A DNA stretch of 52,765 nucleotides from Candidatus Kapaibacterium sp. (lineage in GTDB: Bacteria > Bacteroidota > Ignavibacteria > Kapaibacteriales > UBA2268). Positions 34,753 through 44,832 of the stretch are shown here, one piece after another. How positions within the stretch are numbered: the stretch's first letter is position 1; each line of letters starts with the position of its first letter. Position numbers and translations under genes: made by a program. The DNA is taken from assembly GCA_026390695.1 (NCBI GenBank), contig JAPLFL010000042.1, positions 1-52,765 of the forward strand, in the 5' to 3' direction. The notes under the pieces were generated by a model. That model did no database searches. It worked only from the letters and a program-made list of their open reading frames with translations, and was not told the origin of the DNA.

Positions 34753-36561
34753 CTAAGTATTGGCTTTTATTTTGCGAATTTTATCTCTTACTTCCTGCAA
34801 ATAGATTGATCTGGGAAAACGGTTAAGAATTTCGTTATATTTTTGTGTTGCTTCTGATTTTTCATTTGTCGAGTAATAGCTGTTACCAAGCAGTAGAAGC
34901 GCTTTATCAGTGTATATAGATTCGGGATAATTCTTTAAAAAATCTAATAAATTTAACTTTGCTTTTTCAATATCTTTGATTCTGATAAGAAATTCGCAAA
35001 TCTGTATTTTAATTCTTTCCGAAAGTGGCTCTCCTTCGCAATAACGAGCAGCAGACTCATATAAATGGAATGCGGAATCTGCTTTGAATCTGGCTTCAAG
35101 GTATTCAGCCTGCGAATAGGCTACTAAAGCCTTTATCAGACTTTTATTTTGTTCAAGTAGTATATATTTATCTAATGCTTCACTTGCAACTGATGAAGAA
35201 TAATTTCTTGCAACTTTCTCAAAAATAGCTCTGGCTGAATCTAAATTACTGCGGTAATACTCAATTTTTGCAAGAGTGAATTCTGCTTTTTCATACTCTT
35301 TAGGATTTGTTGTTTTATACCTCTTATTGATTATTTTAGCAAGTGTAGCAGCAGCTTCATCCAAATTATCAGCTTTGATCTGAATAGAGGCTAATTGATT
35401 TAATGCTTCAGCAATAAGGGGTAAATTGGTAAATAACTTAAGAACTGTCTCCAGTTCTGCCTTTGCAGCAACCTCATCATTTAAATAATTAATTTGAATA
35501 TTTGCAATGGATAGCATTGCATCTGCTGCTATTGCATCATTCGGAAACTCTTTTATAGCTTGTCTATATTTCCCAATTATTTTCTGAGCTTCAGCTTTGT
35601 CAGGTTTCTCTCCGTTCAAAGCTCGTAACTCTGCTGTGCGTGCAAATCCCAACATTGCTGAGGCTAAAAAACGAGACTTTTTCCCCATATCAATAATAAG
35701 TGAGTATGCTTGTAGTGCAATTTCATATTGACCATCTGAGCGGGACACATCAGCGAACTGCAGTAGCTCACGACCTTCGGCATTTGATATTCTATCAATT
35801 CTTTTATAAACGTCAAGCGCATCGGTAAATTGCCCAGATGTTCTTAAATACCAAGCATACAGCATCTGAAGAATTAAATTCCCATCCTCATCTTCAGTTC
35901 TCTTTTTTAATAAATTTTTTAAAAATTCTTTTGATTTGGAATCGCTCATTAGTGCATAAATCTGACCTTCAGCAAGTGGTAAATCATGTGATTTACTCAG
36001 GTAATCGAGTATTTCCTGACTTCCTTCAATATAATTTCCGGTTGCAATAAATAATTTGCTCAAATTAGCAGAAAATAAAAATTCATTATTTAATTTATTT
36101 TCCCCCTTTTTGTAGGTCTGAATCGCTTTTTCAAGCTGATGAACCTGAATTTGGGCTTCTGCAACGTATTTATAAACATCTTCCGTTTTGGAATACAAAT
36201 TTAGTGCTGCTTCCCAGTTTTCATTTGCTTCTTTTATTTTACCTGTTCTCCAGTATAACTCACCAAGAAGTGAGTACTGCTGCATATTCTGAACAAGTTT
36301 TTGCCGATCTTCGACAATGGTGAGCAACTCAGAATATTGATTAAGATTTTTCTCATTTCTTACAAGGGCGTTGAAGTAATCAGCATTTTTCAGATTAGTT
36401 TGATAGAGATCTTTTATAAGTCTGAGAGCGGATTTATAATCTCCATTGCGTTCATAAGATTCTGCTAATTTATATTTATCCTGATTTATATTCTGAGCAT
36501 GCAATAAGCACGAAACTATTGAAAAATTCGACAGAATAAAAAAGATTAATCTATATTTCAT
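34753..36561 (-). CDS. Exported tetratricopeptide-repeat protein
   Basis: A 602-residue exported protein (signal peptide ending LLHAQ, ~23; a Cys at 18 in 'SIVSC' makes a lipoprotein possible). Nearly the whole length is TPR-like helical pairs, e.g. 'YKLAESYERNGDYKSALRLIKDLY', 'EDVYKYVAEAQIQVHQLEKAIQTYKKG' and the last, 'ALLLLGNSYYSTNEKSEATQKYNEILNRFP'. TPR proteins are scaffolds for protein complexes; in this phylum some take part in gliding or secretion, but nothing here shows that. It is divergently placed from the next gene (137 bases apart), sharing a promoter region. Confidence 0.85.
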   Translation of the reverse strand: MKYRLIFFILSNFSIVSCLLHAQNINQDKYKLAESYERNGDYKSALRLIKDLYQTNLKNADYFNALVRNEKNLNQYSELLTIVEDRQKLVQNMQQYSLLGELYWRTGKIKEANENWEAALNLYSKTEDVYKYVAEAQIQVHQLEKAIQTYKKGENKLNNEFLFSANLSKLFIATGNYIEGSQEILDYLSKSHDLPLAEGQIYALMSDSKSKEFLKNLLKKRTEDEDGNLILQMLYAWYLRTSGQFTDALDVYKRIDRISNAEGRELLQFADVSRSDGQYEIALQAYSLIIDMGKKSRFLASAMLGFARTAELRALNGEKPDKAEAQKIIGKYRQAIKEFPNDAIAADAMLSIANIQINYLNDEVAAKAELETVLKLFTNLPLIAEALNQLASIQIKADNLDEAAATLAKIINKRYKTTNPKEYEKAEFTLAKIEYYRSNLDSARAIFEKVARNYSSSVASEALDKYILLEQNKSLIKALVAYSQAEYLEARFKADSAFHLYESAARYCEGEPLSERIKIQICEFLIRIKDIEKAKLNLLDFLKNYPESIYTDKALLLLGNSYYSTNEKSEATQKYNEILNRFPRSIYLQEVRDKIRKIKANT

Positions 36562-36698
36562 TGACTTATATTTAGGTATATAAAATTTAATCTATAATGA
36601 CGTTTAAAATGACAAATATTTTTTTGGAAGACTTTGAAAATATAGTTAAATTTAAGATTAGTATTTTTCAAATTAATATTGTTAAGGTAAAATTGAAC

Positions 36699-37514
36699 AT
36701 GAAATTATATGTTGCATTAATTATTTCCACATTTTTATTTTTAAATAATCTTTTTTCCCAATCAACGGTATTGGTGCAGGGGAAGGTAATTGATTCAAAA
36801 ACGAACAATCCTTCTGCAGGGAAAATTCATTTTAAAACAAATGGTGGGATTACCAGTAATTCATTAATAAACTCTAAAGATGGCGCGTATTCTGTGGTTT
36901 TGAAATCCGGTGAAACATATAACGTGGACGTAGATAATTCTCTGATTTTGTCAAACAATAACATGTTTTCTCTTCCAAAATCCGATGAATACAAGGAAGT
37001 TATTATAAATTTTACTACAAAAAAACTGATTCTAAATGAAGAAATATTTTCATTCAATTTCTTTGCAGCAAACAAATCCTTGATCGTGAAAAATTCGGAA
37101 AGAAGTTTCGAGGATATTAAAGAATTTACCGAATTATTTAAAAATATTAGAATAAAAGTTCAGGTTAGCTGCGAGGATTCTAAATTCAAGTCATCAAGTA
37201 AAAAAGTATTGGACTCTACAACTTTAAATTCTAAAAAGAAAAAATATACGAAAATTACGATTAGCGCTGACGATAACGCCAGAAAACTTGCATCTGAAAG
37301 AATTGAGACTTTAAAATTACAGTTTGCGGCTATGGGTATGCCTATCAATAAATTTATTTTTGAATATACACCTAACTTCGCCGTTCAGTCAGCACCTAAA
37401 GCTACTGACAAATCAGATACGGTTGCTGACAATAAGAAAGTTAAAAGCGAAAATAAATCTTCAAAGCAAATAAAACCTAATGTTAAGCTATTTGTAGCAG
37501 CAATACTAAATTAA
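36699..37514 (+). CDS. Exported protein with carboxypeptidase-regulatory-like and OmpA-like parts
   Basis: A 271-residue protein from ATG 36699 (AAGGT upstream; signal peptide MKLYVALIISTFLFL ending LFSQ). A longer frame from 36597 only adds sequence before the signal peptide. Residues ~22-95 ('VLVQGKVIDSKTNNPSAGKI') look like a CarboxypepD-regulatory beta-sandwich. Residues ~180-230 ('ITISADDNARKLASERIETL', 'FAAMGMP') resemble the helix of an OmpA C-terminal, peptidoglycan-binding domain. The lysine-rich end follows. A link between outer membrane and cell wall is plausible but the OmpA match is weak. Confidence 0.6.
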   Translation: MKLYVALIISTFLFLNNLFSQSTVLVQGKVIDSKTNNPSAGKIHFKTNGGITSNSLINSKDGAYSVVLKSGETYNVDVDNSLILSNNNMFSLPKSDEYKEVIINFTTKKLILNEEIFSFNFFAANKSLIVKNSERSFEDIKEFTELFKNIRIKVQVSCEDSKFKSSSKKVLDSTTLNSKKKKYTKITISADDNARKLASERIETLKLQFAAMGMPINKFIFEYTPNFAVQSAPKATDKSDTVADNKKVKSENKSSKQIKPNVKLFVAAILN

Positions 37515-37617
37515 TTGCTTTTTCAGACTACATAAATTATTTTTACAGATTAAGTTCCAGGTTGAAGAATTTTGTTTAATTTAAATTTTTTATAATGAAT
37601 TTTCGGAGAGTTTACTC

Positions 37618-38799
37618 ATGAATCTTACTGCAATACAAACTGCACTTAAAGAAGCAGGTATGGATGGATGGCTGTTTTACGACTTTCATAACCGTGATGC
37701 TATCGCTGCACGTATTCTTAAAATGGATTTAAACAGAATCGCAACAAGGCGCTGGTATTATTTCATTCCAGCTAATGGAGAACCTAAAAAATTAGTACAC
37801 AAAATCGAATCCTGGCGATGTGATCATTTACCTGGCGGAAAATATGTTTATCTGCCATGGCAGCAGCAACATGAGTATTTAAAAACAATTCTCGGCGATT
37901 CAAAAAATGTTGCTATGCAATATTCACCTAACAATGCAATCCCATATACTTCCGTCGTAGATGGCGGTACCATTGACTTAGTGAGGAGTTTGGGTGTTGA
38001 GGTTGTTACAAGTGCAAATCTTGTCAGCATGTTTGAATCTCATCTTTCAATGGAAGATTGGGATAGTCATGTGGAAGCATCAGAAATTATGCAGAGAGTT
38101 AAAGACGAAACTTTCCGTGAGATTGGGCGCCGTATTCGTGCAGGTGAAAATCCAAGCGAATTTGAAATGCAGCATTTCATGCACCTTTTAATGAAAGAAG
38201 GTGGAATGCGCTGGGACGACGGACCTATTGTGGCGATTAACGAACACGCAGCGGATCCTCATTTCGAGCCAACTGCCGAAAATAGTTTTAAAATGAAAGA
38301 AGGCGATCTTGTTCTTCTTGATTTATGGGCAAAGAAAATCCGCACTGGCTCTATCTTTTATGATATAACTTGGATGGGTTATATTGGGAAGGAAGTTCCG
38401 GAGCATCTTGAAAATATTTTTCAAGTTATAGTCCGTGCTCGTGATGCTGCTAAAGATTTAGTGACCGAAAGATTTGCGACAAATACTCCGGTTCATGGTT
38501 GTGAAGTTGATGATGTATGCCGTAAAGTCGTTATAGATGCCGGTTACGGAGAATATTTTTCTCATCGGACGGGTCATAATATAGGCGAAGAAGTTCATGG
38601 GAATGGTGTAAATATTGACAATCTCGAAACCCGCGATGAACGCCAGATTATTCCCGGAACTTGCTTTTCAGTCGAACCGGGAATTTATATAGAAGAACAG
38701 AAAATCGGCTTCCGTACTGAGATTGATGTATTTGTAACCGATGAATGTAAGGTAGAGGTTGCAGGAGCAATACAAAAAAATATTCTGCCACTATTATAA
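37618..38799 (+). CDS. M24-family metallopeptidase (Xaa-Pro aminopeptidase-like)
   Basis: A 393-residue cytoplasmic enzyme: an N-terminal creatinase-like domain (~1-145) and a pita-bread catalytic domain. The dimetal ligands are visible: D235 in 'LLDLWAKK', D249 in 'FYDITW', H320 in 'HRTGHNIGE', E353 in 'VEPGIYIE', and E368 in 'FRTEIDVF'. It probably removes N-terminal residues before proline. No export signal. A GGAGAG ribosome binding site precedes ATG 37618, and a rho-independent terminator follows at 38822-38856, so it is transcribed alone. Confidence 0.9.
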   Translation: MNLTAIQTALKEAGMDGWLFYDFHNRDAIAARILKMDLNRIATRRWYYFIPANGEPKKLVHKIESWRCDHLPGGKYVYLPWQQQHEYLKTILGDSKNVAMQYSPNNAIPYTSVVDGGTIDLVRSLGVEVVTSANLVSMFESHLSMEDWDSHVEASEIMQRVKDETFREIGRRIRAGENPSEFEMQHFMHLLMKEGGMRWDDGPIVAINEHAADPHFEPTAENSFKMKEGDLVLLDLWAKKIRTGSIFYDITWMGYIGKEVPEHLENIFQVIVRARDAAKDLVTERFATNTPVHGCEVDDVCRKVVIDAGYGEYFSHRTGHNIGEEVHGNGVNIDNLETRDERQIIPGTCFSVEPGIYIEEQKIGFRTEIDVFVTDECKVEVAGAIQKNILPLL

Positions 38800-38821
38800 A
38801 AATACTTTCATAGTTAAAAAA

Positions 38822-38856
38822 TCCCGTAACTTCCGAATAGCTGCGGGACTTTTTTT
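38822..38856 (+). terminator. Rho-independent terminator after the M24 peptidase gene
   Basis: TCCCG(TA) pairs with (TG)CGGGA around a 13-base loop, followed by ACTTTTTTT. It starts about 22 bases after the stop codon. Confidence 0.8.
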
Positions 38857-38965
38857 ACGAATTATTTCGATAATCTTTTACCATAATTATTCAATTGAAC
38901 TTGGTTAAAAAATGGAAACAGATATACTATATTAACAGAAACTTTATAAATTTTATAAACTTATT

Positions 38966-40003
38966 TCATCTGCCGGTAATCGTTTTTGAAACAAAATCTA
39001 CCAGAGACATCATTTTTGAATAGTCCATTCTTTTAGGGCCGATTAATCCTATTGAACCGTGTGCAGATCCAATTCTGTAGGAAGTCACAACCATACTATA
39101 ATCATTCATTAGTTCATTTTCCATTTCCGTTCCTATTAGAACCCGCATCTGCTCACGATTATCATCGTTTTTATCTAAAAGATGCACAATTACATCTTCA
39201 TTTTCGATTATCTCAATAACGCTTTTTACACGCTTCAAATCATCAAATTCGGGCGCTGACAGCAATTGTCTGGCTCCAGCGATCAAAATTTTATCTTCCT
39301 GCTGACGTGAATCAAATATTTTATCGGCTGAATCTATAAAAAGTCTGAATAGCGGCTTGTTAAGCTCATTTATCTCAAATAATATTTCCTTAAAATTTTC
39401 ACGAATAAAATTCAAAGATTTACCACTGATACGTTCATTTATATAGGAAGTAATTTCACTAATTTTGGAATATTCTATTTCAAAATGCGCTTCCAGATTG
39501 ACTGTACGAACAATATTCGATTCAAGTGCCAGTATAAGGAGCACGCGAGTTGAACTCAGTGGAATTATTTCAATTTTCTGTACATTAATATCTTGAAAAT
39601 GTGGGATCTGTACTATTCCGAGATAGTGTGAGAGCAGACTTAATATTTTTGAAGCATCCTTCAGAATTTCATCGGAATTTGCATTGAGTAAATTGTCCTG
39701 TACCGTCAATAATTCTGCGGGCTGCAATTGCTCAAATTCCTTAAGAGAGTTGACAAAATATCTGTAGCCCTTATCAGTAGGGATTCTTCCGGCAGATGTG
39801 TGCGGATGGCAAATAAATTCCATTTCCTCCAAATCCGACATGACATTCCTTATGGAAGCGGGACTCAGATTGAGAATCGGTTCCATATAGCGGGCTAAAT
39901 AACGTGATCCAATCGGATAATTATTAAGTACATAGAGCCGGATAATTGATTGTAGAATACATTGCTCCCGCTCATTTAATCGTCTGTCAAGTTTAATCCC
40001 CAT
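38966..40003 (-). CDS. hrcA: Heat-inducible transcription repressor HrcA
   Basis: A 345-residue HrcA, typical length. The N-terminal winged helix ('YVLNNYPIGSRYLARYM...SPASIRNVMSDLEEMEFI.HPHTSAGRIPTDKGYRYFV') is diagnostic and is followed by the GAF-like dimerisation part and 'IGSAHGSIGLIGPKRMDYSKMMSLVDFVS'. HrcA binds CIRCE inverted repeats upstream of chaperone genes. Here it stands alone: no grpE, dnaK or dnaJ follows, and I find no CIRCE (TTAGCACTC-N9-GAGTGCTAA) in the 137 bases upstream, so self-regulation is not evident. Confidence 0.95.
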   Translation of the reverse strand: MGIKLDRRLNEREQCILQSIIRLYVLNNYPIGSRYLARYMEPILNLSPASIRNVMSDLEEMEFICHPHTSAGRIPTDKGYRYFVNSLKEFEQLQPAELLTVQDNLLNANSDEILKDASKILSLLSHYLGIVQIPHFQDINVQKIEIIPLSSTRVLLILALESNIVRTVNLEAHFEIEYSKISEITSYINERISGKSLNFIRENFKEILFEINELNKPLFRLFIDSADKIFDSRQQEDKILIAGARQLLSAPEFDDLKRVKSVIEIIENEDVIVHLLDKNDDNREQMRVLIGTEMENELMNDYSMVVTSYRIGSAHGSIGLIGPKRMDYSKMMSLVDFVSKTITGR

Positions 40004-40149
40004 GTTGTATGATATAATCAGAAAAATTTAAAATTAATACTTTTTTTAATCTATTTATAGTAAAATGTATGAACATTCTGCAATTGGCTTTGATTCTACA
40101 CTTTTTCTTGTAAATATTCGTCTTTTAAATGAATATATAAATGGAATTT

Positions 40150-40995
40150 ATGAATAAAAAAATAAACATCTCTTCCTTAGGGTTTATTGCAGCACTTTTT
40201 GTCGCATCCTTTTTTTTCCTTGGATTATCAGATTCTCATGTAAAGAATAAAAATAAGCAAGATGATAAAACTGCCACTGATCTTCGTTATTTAAAAAATG
40301 AAGCTTATGGATTCGGAGAGAGATTAGATTATAAAGTCGGTTATAAATTTATAACAGCGGGCTATGGCTCTTTTGAGATAATGCCAAAGCCTTTGATAAT
40401 TTTTGGAAGAAATTGTTATAACATTCAATTCGAGGTGCACTCACTGCCATCTTTGGAGTTCTTGTATAAAGTGCGGGATAGGTATAGTTCGGCTGTTGAT
40501 TGTGGTGGAATTTTCCCTTGGGCCTTTGAGCAGCACATACGAGAGGGTAAATATTCACTTGATTTCAGAGCGGATTTCGATCATTGGAATAACTATGTCA
40601 AGGCGAATAATAAGTACTATCCTATTCCAAAATATACTCATGACGTTGTATCAGCTTTTTTTTATGTCCGTACATTAAATTTGTCATCAATGCGTACAGA
40701 TTCAGTGCTGGTTTTAAAGAATTTTTTCGGAGATACAACTTATTCATTAGCTGTTAAAATCAAGGGTAAGGAAGAAATTGAGGTTGAAGCAGGGAAATTC
40801 CGCTGCATTGTAATTGAACCGATTATGACCAAAGGTGGCTTATTTAAAAATGAAGGGAATATTCGGATTTGGCTGAGTGATGATGACAGGAAAATTCCTG
40901 TAAAAGTTGCATCAAAAATTCTGATCGGGTATGTAGGTGCGGAATTAACTAAATATAGTGGCTTACGCGGGCCACTTACTGCAAAACTTGATTAA
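40150..40995 (+). CDS. Exported DUF3108-family protein
   Basis: About 281 residues from ATG 40150 (a GGA lies 5 bases before; ATG 40141 is in frame and possible). It has a signal/anchor segment (~9-28), then 'GFGERLDYKVGYKFITAGYGSFEI', 'VRDRYSSAVDC', 'KGKEEIEVEAGKFRCIVIEP' and 'IRIWLSDDDRKIPVKVASKI', the DUF3108 pattern. The family is exported and of unknown function, thought to fold as a beta-barrel-like lipid-binding shape. It lies 31 bases before a LolA-like gene, so a joint envelope role is plausible. Confidence 0.8.
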   Translation: MNKKINISSLGFIAALFVASFFFLGLSDSHVKNKNKQDDKTATDLRYLKNEAYGFGERLDYKVGYKFITAGYGSFEIMPKPLIIFGRNCYNIQFEVHSLPSLEFLYKVRDRYSSAVDCGGIFPWAFEQHIREGKYSLDFRADFDHWNNYVKANNKYYPIPKYTHDVVSAFFYVRTLNLSSMRTDSVLVLKNFFGDTTYSLAVKIKGKEEIEVEAGKFRCIVIEPIMTKGGLFKNEGNIRIWLSDDDRKIPVKVASKILIGYVGAELTKYSGLRGPLTAKLD

Positions 40996-41026
40996 TACTT
41001 ATCTAAAAACAAATTAAATAAAATAT

Positions 41027-41641
41027 ATGAAAACGATCCTTCTGATAATACTAATGCTTTTTATCGCAGTTAATGCTCTGCCAGCCCAATATGACAAAGA
41101 TTTACTTTATAAGAATATCTCAGAGAAATATAAAAATCCTAAATCATTAATTCTCAAATTTAAATTAAAGGAAATGAACGTAAACGGTACGATTCATGCG
41201 GCTGCAGGCAATAAATACATTCTTGATTTGTCAGATAGAATCATCGTTTCAAACGGAGAAACAATCTGGAATTATGACAAATTCAAAAATAGTGTGATGA
41301 TTAGTACATTTGAATCACTCAGTTCTGCTTCATTAGAAAAATTCTTTTTTGAAATTTTAGTAAAATATTACCCAGTTAAAGTTAGTAAAGAAAATTCATC
41401 GAATAAAAGACCAGCTTATTTAATGCTTCTTGAGCCAGCAAAGCCATCTGATGCTATCGAAGGTGTTAAACAGATTAAACTTTGGGCATCCGTTAAAAGT
41501 TTGGATATTGTCTCACTTGCAATCATTTCAAATTCTCAAACTCAGACATTTGATATTGAGAAAATAGAGATTAATCCTAAGTCTTTGCCAAGTTTCTCAT
41601 TCACTGCCCCGAAGGATGCTAAGATTATAGATCTTAGATAA
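41027..41641 (+). CDS. LolA-like outer membrane lipoprotein carrier
   Basis: A 204-residue exported protein (signal peptide ending LPAQ, ~21). The fold pattern is LolA/LolB-like: 'ISEKYKNPKSLILKFKLKEM', 'GNKYILDLSDRIIVSNGETIWNYDKFKNSVMIS' and 'IKLWASVKSLDIVSLAIISN'. LolA ferries lipoproteins through the periplasm to the outer membrane. Follows the DUF3108 gene closely. The gene symbol is withheld because several LolA-like paralogues exist in this phylum. Confidence 0.8.
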   Translation: MKTILLIILMLFIAVNALPAQYDKDLLYKNISEKYKNPKSLILKFKLKEMNVNGTIHAAAGNKYILDLSDRIIVSNGETIWNYDKFKNSVMISTFESLSSASLEKFFFEILVKYYPVKVSKENSSNKRPAYLMLLEPAKPSDAIEGVKQIKLWASVKSLDIVSLAIISNSQTQTFDIEKIEINPKSLPSFSFTAPKDAKIIDLR

Positions 41642-41793
41642 ATCATCGCATTAATTGTAATATTTTCTGAACATTTACATATTTCATGTGTATTTATTAT
41701 TAGTAATTTAATGATTGAGAGGTATAATCGGGAAATTTTACTTAATTTTGATAGCTTATGCTATGTTTATGGATTCATTATATTTGGTGCTTT

Positions 41794-44316
41794 ATGAAAT
41801 TCTTTATAAATAATTTTTTAATACTTGTAATCTCACTATCAACGCTCGTTGCCAAGGATTTTACAAAGTTAAATTCGTCACAAATCTTTTCTAATTATAA
41901 ACAAAAAGTGTTTAAATCTGATAAAGCCGATTTGCAAAATGTACAGAAATCCGTAACAACTTTTCAACTCAATAAAAGTTCAGCAGATGCCATTTTTACA
42001 GACAATTCATTAATAATAAATGACTTCCCGGTTAGCTTGAATGATAAAGAAACAATCGTTCTTGAGAAAATAGCTCCTATTGTCGATCAGAACACAATTT
42101 GGCTTGAGAATACAGAAAATGGAATCAGGCGATTCAAAGGCCCGCAACTTCGATCTTTCACAGGATATGTGGCTGCACATCCAGACAGAAAAGTATTTAT
42201 TAATTATTCCGAGGGCTTTATAAATGGATATTGTGAAGCAGCAGACGGAATATCTTATGATCTTAGTTCAGCCGCAGCAAATGCCGAAACAGACGATTAT
42301 ACCGTTACAATTTCAGAACAAAATATAAATGCAGCCATCGAAGAATCCCAGATATTTAATTGTATGACAACTGAACCGGATTTATCAAACTTCAAATCTG
42401 AGAGTAAGGATAGTCAGGCAGAGTTATTGGGCAAATCCACAAATTTGATTGAATGCAAAATAGCGATTGAAGGAGCTTATAATTATTATAAAATTATGGG
42501 TTCTAATTTACCCAAGGCTTCTGCTTATATCGCCTCTGTCATGGCTCACGTGTCCCATTTATATGAAATTGCAATTAATGTAAGAATTATTTTAGGTGCT
42601 GTCCAGATAAATACTTCACTCACAAGTGACCCTTATGAAGGCAAATATAATAACCTTCAAGAAAGATTATCAGCAATGCCCTCTATTTGGTCAAATAAAA
42701 TTCCAAGCGGTTCCACTTTAGTTTGCCTTTTTTCCAGCTTAACAGCGCAACCAGCAGGAGATGTGGTTGCAGGTATATCTTTTGGCGGTTATCCGGGAAC
42801 TGGCTCTATTTGCTCCAAACAGCGCGGTTATAGTGTTTTCGGGATAACCGGAGACAGCAAATATCCAAACTATAATTATACTTGGGATGTAAGTGTCAGT
42901 GCACATGAAATCGGGCATAACTTTGGTGCTCCACACACTCATAACTGTGATTATTATCAACCTGCAATTGATACATGCGTAACAAGATCGGGTTCTATGC
43001 CGGTTGGAGATGCTTGCACGGTTGGTGCACCTAAGCCAATTAAGGGTACAATAATGAGCTACTGCCACGTTACAAACAGTACACGTTCAGTTGAACTTTA
43101 TTTTCATCCGAGACAGATACCTGATATGCGTATAGCTGCGGCTAAGGCTTCGTGTATGGCATTAGCAAGCAAACCTTATATATCAATAATCGGACCTCTT
43201 GAACTTAACACTTATCGTGGTGGTTCCACGATGAACATCTGCTGGACATCATCTGCTGTTACAAATGTAGCAATAAAATATTCCTTTGATAATGGAAGTA
43301 CCTGGAATACAATCCAAAGTTCATTTCCAGCAGTAGATTCTTTGTACAAGTGGATAACTCCAATTTTAAATACAACAACTGGAAAAATATTAGTATGCGA
43401 TGCCTCAAACAGCGCTACTGCTGATACTACCGATGTTACATTCACTAATGTTGTACCTGAAATAACTTTTTCTGCACCTGCAATCAATAGAAAATACGGG
43501 CAGCATGAGAGTTTTAATATTATTTGGGCTTCTAATTATAGTAGTATATTTAAGGTCGAATATACCTCTGATGGCGGAGTTTCATGGAACATACTAAAAA
43601 ATAATTATAATTCATTCGAATATCTCTGGACTTTACCAGATATTATTTCAAATAATTGCCGTATAAGAGTCACAGATGCAACTGATAATACAATTGTCGG
43701 TCTCAGCCCTACTTTTTCAATTGGCTTGGAAAAATTTGAGATAATTACTCCCATTGCTAATCAAAAACTCTGCATGGGACAGCAATTTACAATTAATTGG
43801 ACTTATGATAATGTTAGCGGAGTATTTCTCTACTATTCGACTGATTCAGGCTCAAACTGGAAGAAAGTTGTTATAATACCTCTTGATGCCACATTGCAGA
43901 CTTACACATGGAATGTTCCTTCTATTTCCGCTCCTAATGTAATTATACGGGTTTGTTTACAATCGGATGTTACTTATGAAATTACCAGAACCGCTTATAC
44001 TTTTGCCATAGATAGCTGCGCTACAAATGTTCATGATGTTAAAATAGACGGATTTGATATTATTTCAATCGATCCTAATCCAGTTAAAAATATTGCAACC
44101 ATCAAATATAATTGCTCAAATAATACAATGAATCAATTGCATTTCTATATTACTGACCTGAATGGCAGAATAGTTCTTGATAATGAAGGATTAAAGGCTG
44201 ATTGTGCTAATTCCGAAATTAGCTTTGATTGTACGGGTCTCAGCACTGGTTCATATATTTTCTATGCTCAATCAAATAACAAAGTTAATAGCTTCCCGTT
44301 TCTAATTGTCAGATAG
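41794..44316 (+). CDS. Secreted reprolysin-type metzincin protease with T9SS sorting tail
   Basis: About 840 residues from ATG 41794 (the longer frame from 41758 adds 12 residues before the signal peptide MKFFINNFLILVISLSTLVA). A pro-region (~20-210) precedes the catalytic domain, with the zinc motif H371-E-I-G-H375-N-F-G-A-P-H381 and a Met-turn in 'TIMSYCHV'. Several cysteines after the zinc motif suggest disulfides. Then come three modules of ~85 residues ('I.GPLEL..YRGGSTMNICW', 'SAPAINRKYGQHESFNIIW', 'TPIANQKLCMGQQFTINW'), and a type A sorting domain (~775-840, 'SIDPNPVKNIATIKY...TGLSTGSYIFYAQSN'). It is expected to be exported to the cell surface and to digest proteins. Confidence 0.92.
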   Translation: MKFFINNFLILVISLSTLVAKDFTKLNSSQIFSNYKQKVFKSDKADLQNVQKSVTTFQLNKSSADAIFTDNSLIINDFPVSLNDKETIVLEKIAPIVDQNTIWLENTENGIRRFKGPQLRSFTGYVAAHPDRKVFINYSEGFINGYCEAADGISYDLSSAAANAETDDYTVTISEQNINAAIEESQIFNCMTTEPDLSNFKSESKDSQAELLGKSTNLIECKIAIEGAYNYYKIMGSNLPKASAYIASVMAHVSHLYEIAINVRIILGAVQINTSLTSDPYEGKYNNLQERLSAMPSIWSNKIPSGSTLVCLFSSLTAQPAGDVVAGISFGGYPGTGSICSKQRGYSVFGITGDSKYPNYNYTWDVSVSAHEIGHNFGAPHTHNCDYYQPAIDTCVTRSGSMPVGDACTVGAPKPIKGTIMSYCHVTNSTRSVELYFHPRQIPDMRIAAAKASCMALASKPYISIIGPLELNTYRGGSTMNICWTSSAVTNVAIKYSFDNGSTWNTIQSSFPAVDSLYKWITPILNTTTGKILVCDASNSATADTTDVTFTNVVPEITFSAPAINRKYGQHESFNIIWASNYSSIFKVEYTSDGGVSWNILKNNYNSFEYLWTLPDIISNNCRIRVTDATDNTIVGLSPTFSIGLEKFEIITPIANQKLCMGQQFTINWTYDNVSGVFLYYSTDSGSNWKKVVIIPLDATLQTYTWNVPSISAPNVIIRVCLQSDVTYEITRTAYTFAIDSCATNVHDVKIDGFDIISIDPNPVKNIATIKYNCSNNTMNQLHFYITDLNGRIVLDNEGLKADCANSEISFDCTGLSTGSYIFYAQSNNKVNSFPFLIVR

Positions 44317-44351
44317 CATTTATAAACAATTTCTTGGCTATTATTATTTAA

Positions 44352-44385
44352 CTATTGATCCCAAGCTCCTGTTTGGGATCAATAG
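44352..44385. terminator. Bidirectional hairpin between convergent genes
   Basis: CTATTGATCCCAA pairs perfectly with TTGGGATCAATAG (13 bp) around a short loop (GCTCCTG-T). It lies between the stops of the + strand protease and the - strand GIY-YIG gene and probably ends both transcripts, though no T-run follows on the + strand. Confidence 0.65.
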
Positions 44386-44422
44386 CCTTAAATGACTTGT
44401 TCAGAAAACATGAAGAGATTTA

Positions 44423-44815
44423 TTATAATATCTTGATTAAATGCGCCATACATGTCTTACAGTCAGATGATCCGAATCCTGCGATTGGGAATGAAATGCC
44501 TGCTTGATTCGCAATATTTTGATTGAGTTCACATTCCATACGAGTTTCCGAAGGGAATGAATCTATTTTGATTACTTGTACATATTTATTTGACAGTAAA
44601 TAATCAATATGCCAATGTATCTTTTTCTCTGCTCGTTTATGGCGATCAATGCGTTGGCTGAGGTTTTTCATTGCAGAACCAGTATAAATATAATAACCTT
44701 TTTCAAGATTATAAATACCAAAAGCTCCAATTAGAATTTTTATTCGTCTTGATATTTTAATATGAATTTGGTAAGCACCGCAATTAGTGGGCATTTTGAT
44801 ACAAGTAATTTGCAA
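44423..44815 (-). CDS. GIY-YIG (DUF123-type) nuclease-domain protein
   Basis: A 130-residue protein. Motifs: 'GAY' (13-15) and 'GYYIYTGSA' (40-48), R55, H59, 'HWHIDYLL' (67-74), E94 in 'ECEL', and a closing 'GFGSSDCKTCMAHL'. The last is typical of the DUF123 subset sometimes found with endonuclease III. It may cut DNA in repair; the exact target is unknown. It lies 17 bases after the membrane spermidine-synthase-like gene and may be co-transcribed. Confidence 0.85.
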   Translation of the reverse strand: MQITCIKMPTNCGAYQIHIKISRRIKILIGAFGIYNLEKGYYIYTGSAMKNLSQRIDRHKRAEKKIHWHIDYLLSNKYVQVIKIDSFPSETRMECELNQNIANQAGISFPIAGFGSSDCKTCMAHLIKIL

Positions 44816-44832
44816 TGAAAAATATTTTTAGT

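Noticed and set aside
40004-40140. CIRCE operator upstream of hrcA
   Set aside because: No TTAGCACTC/GAGTGCTAA-like arms are present.
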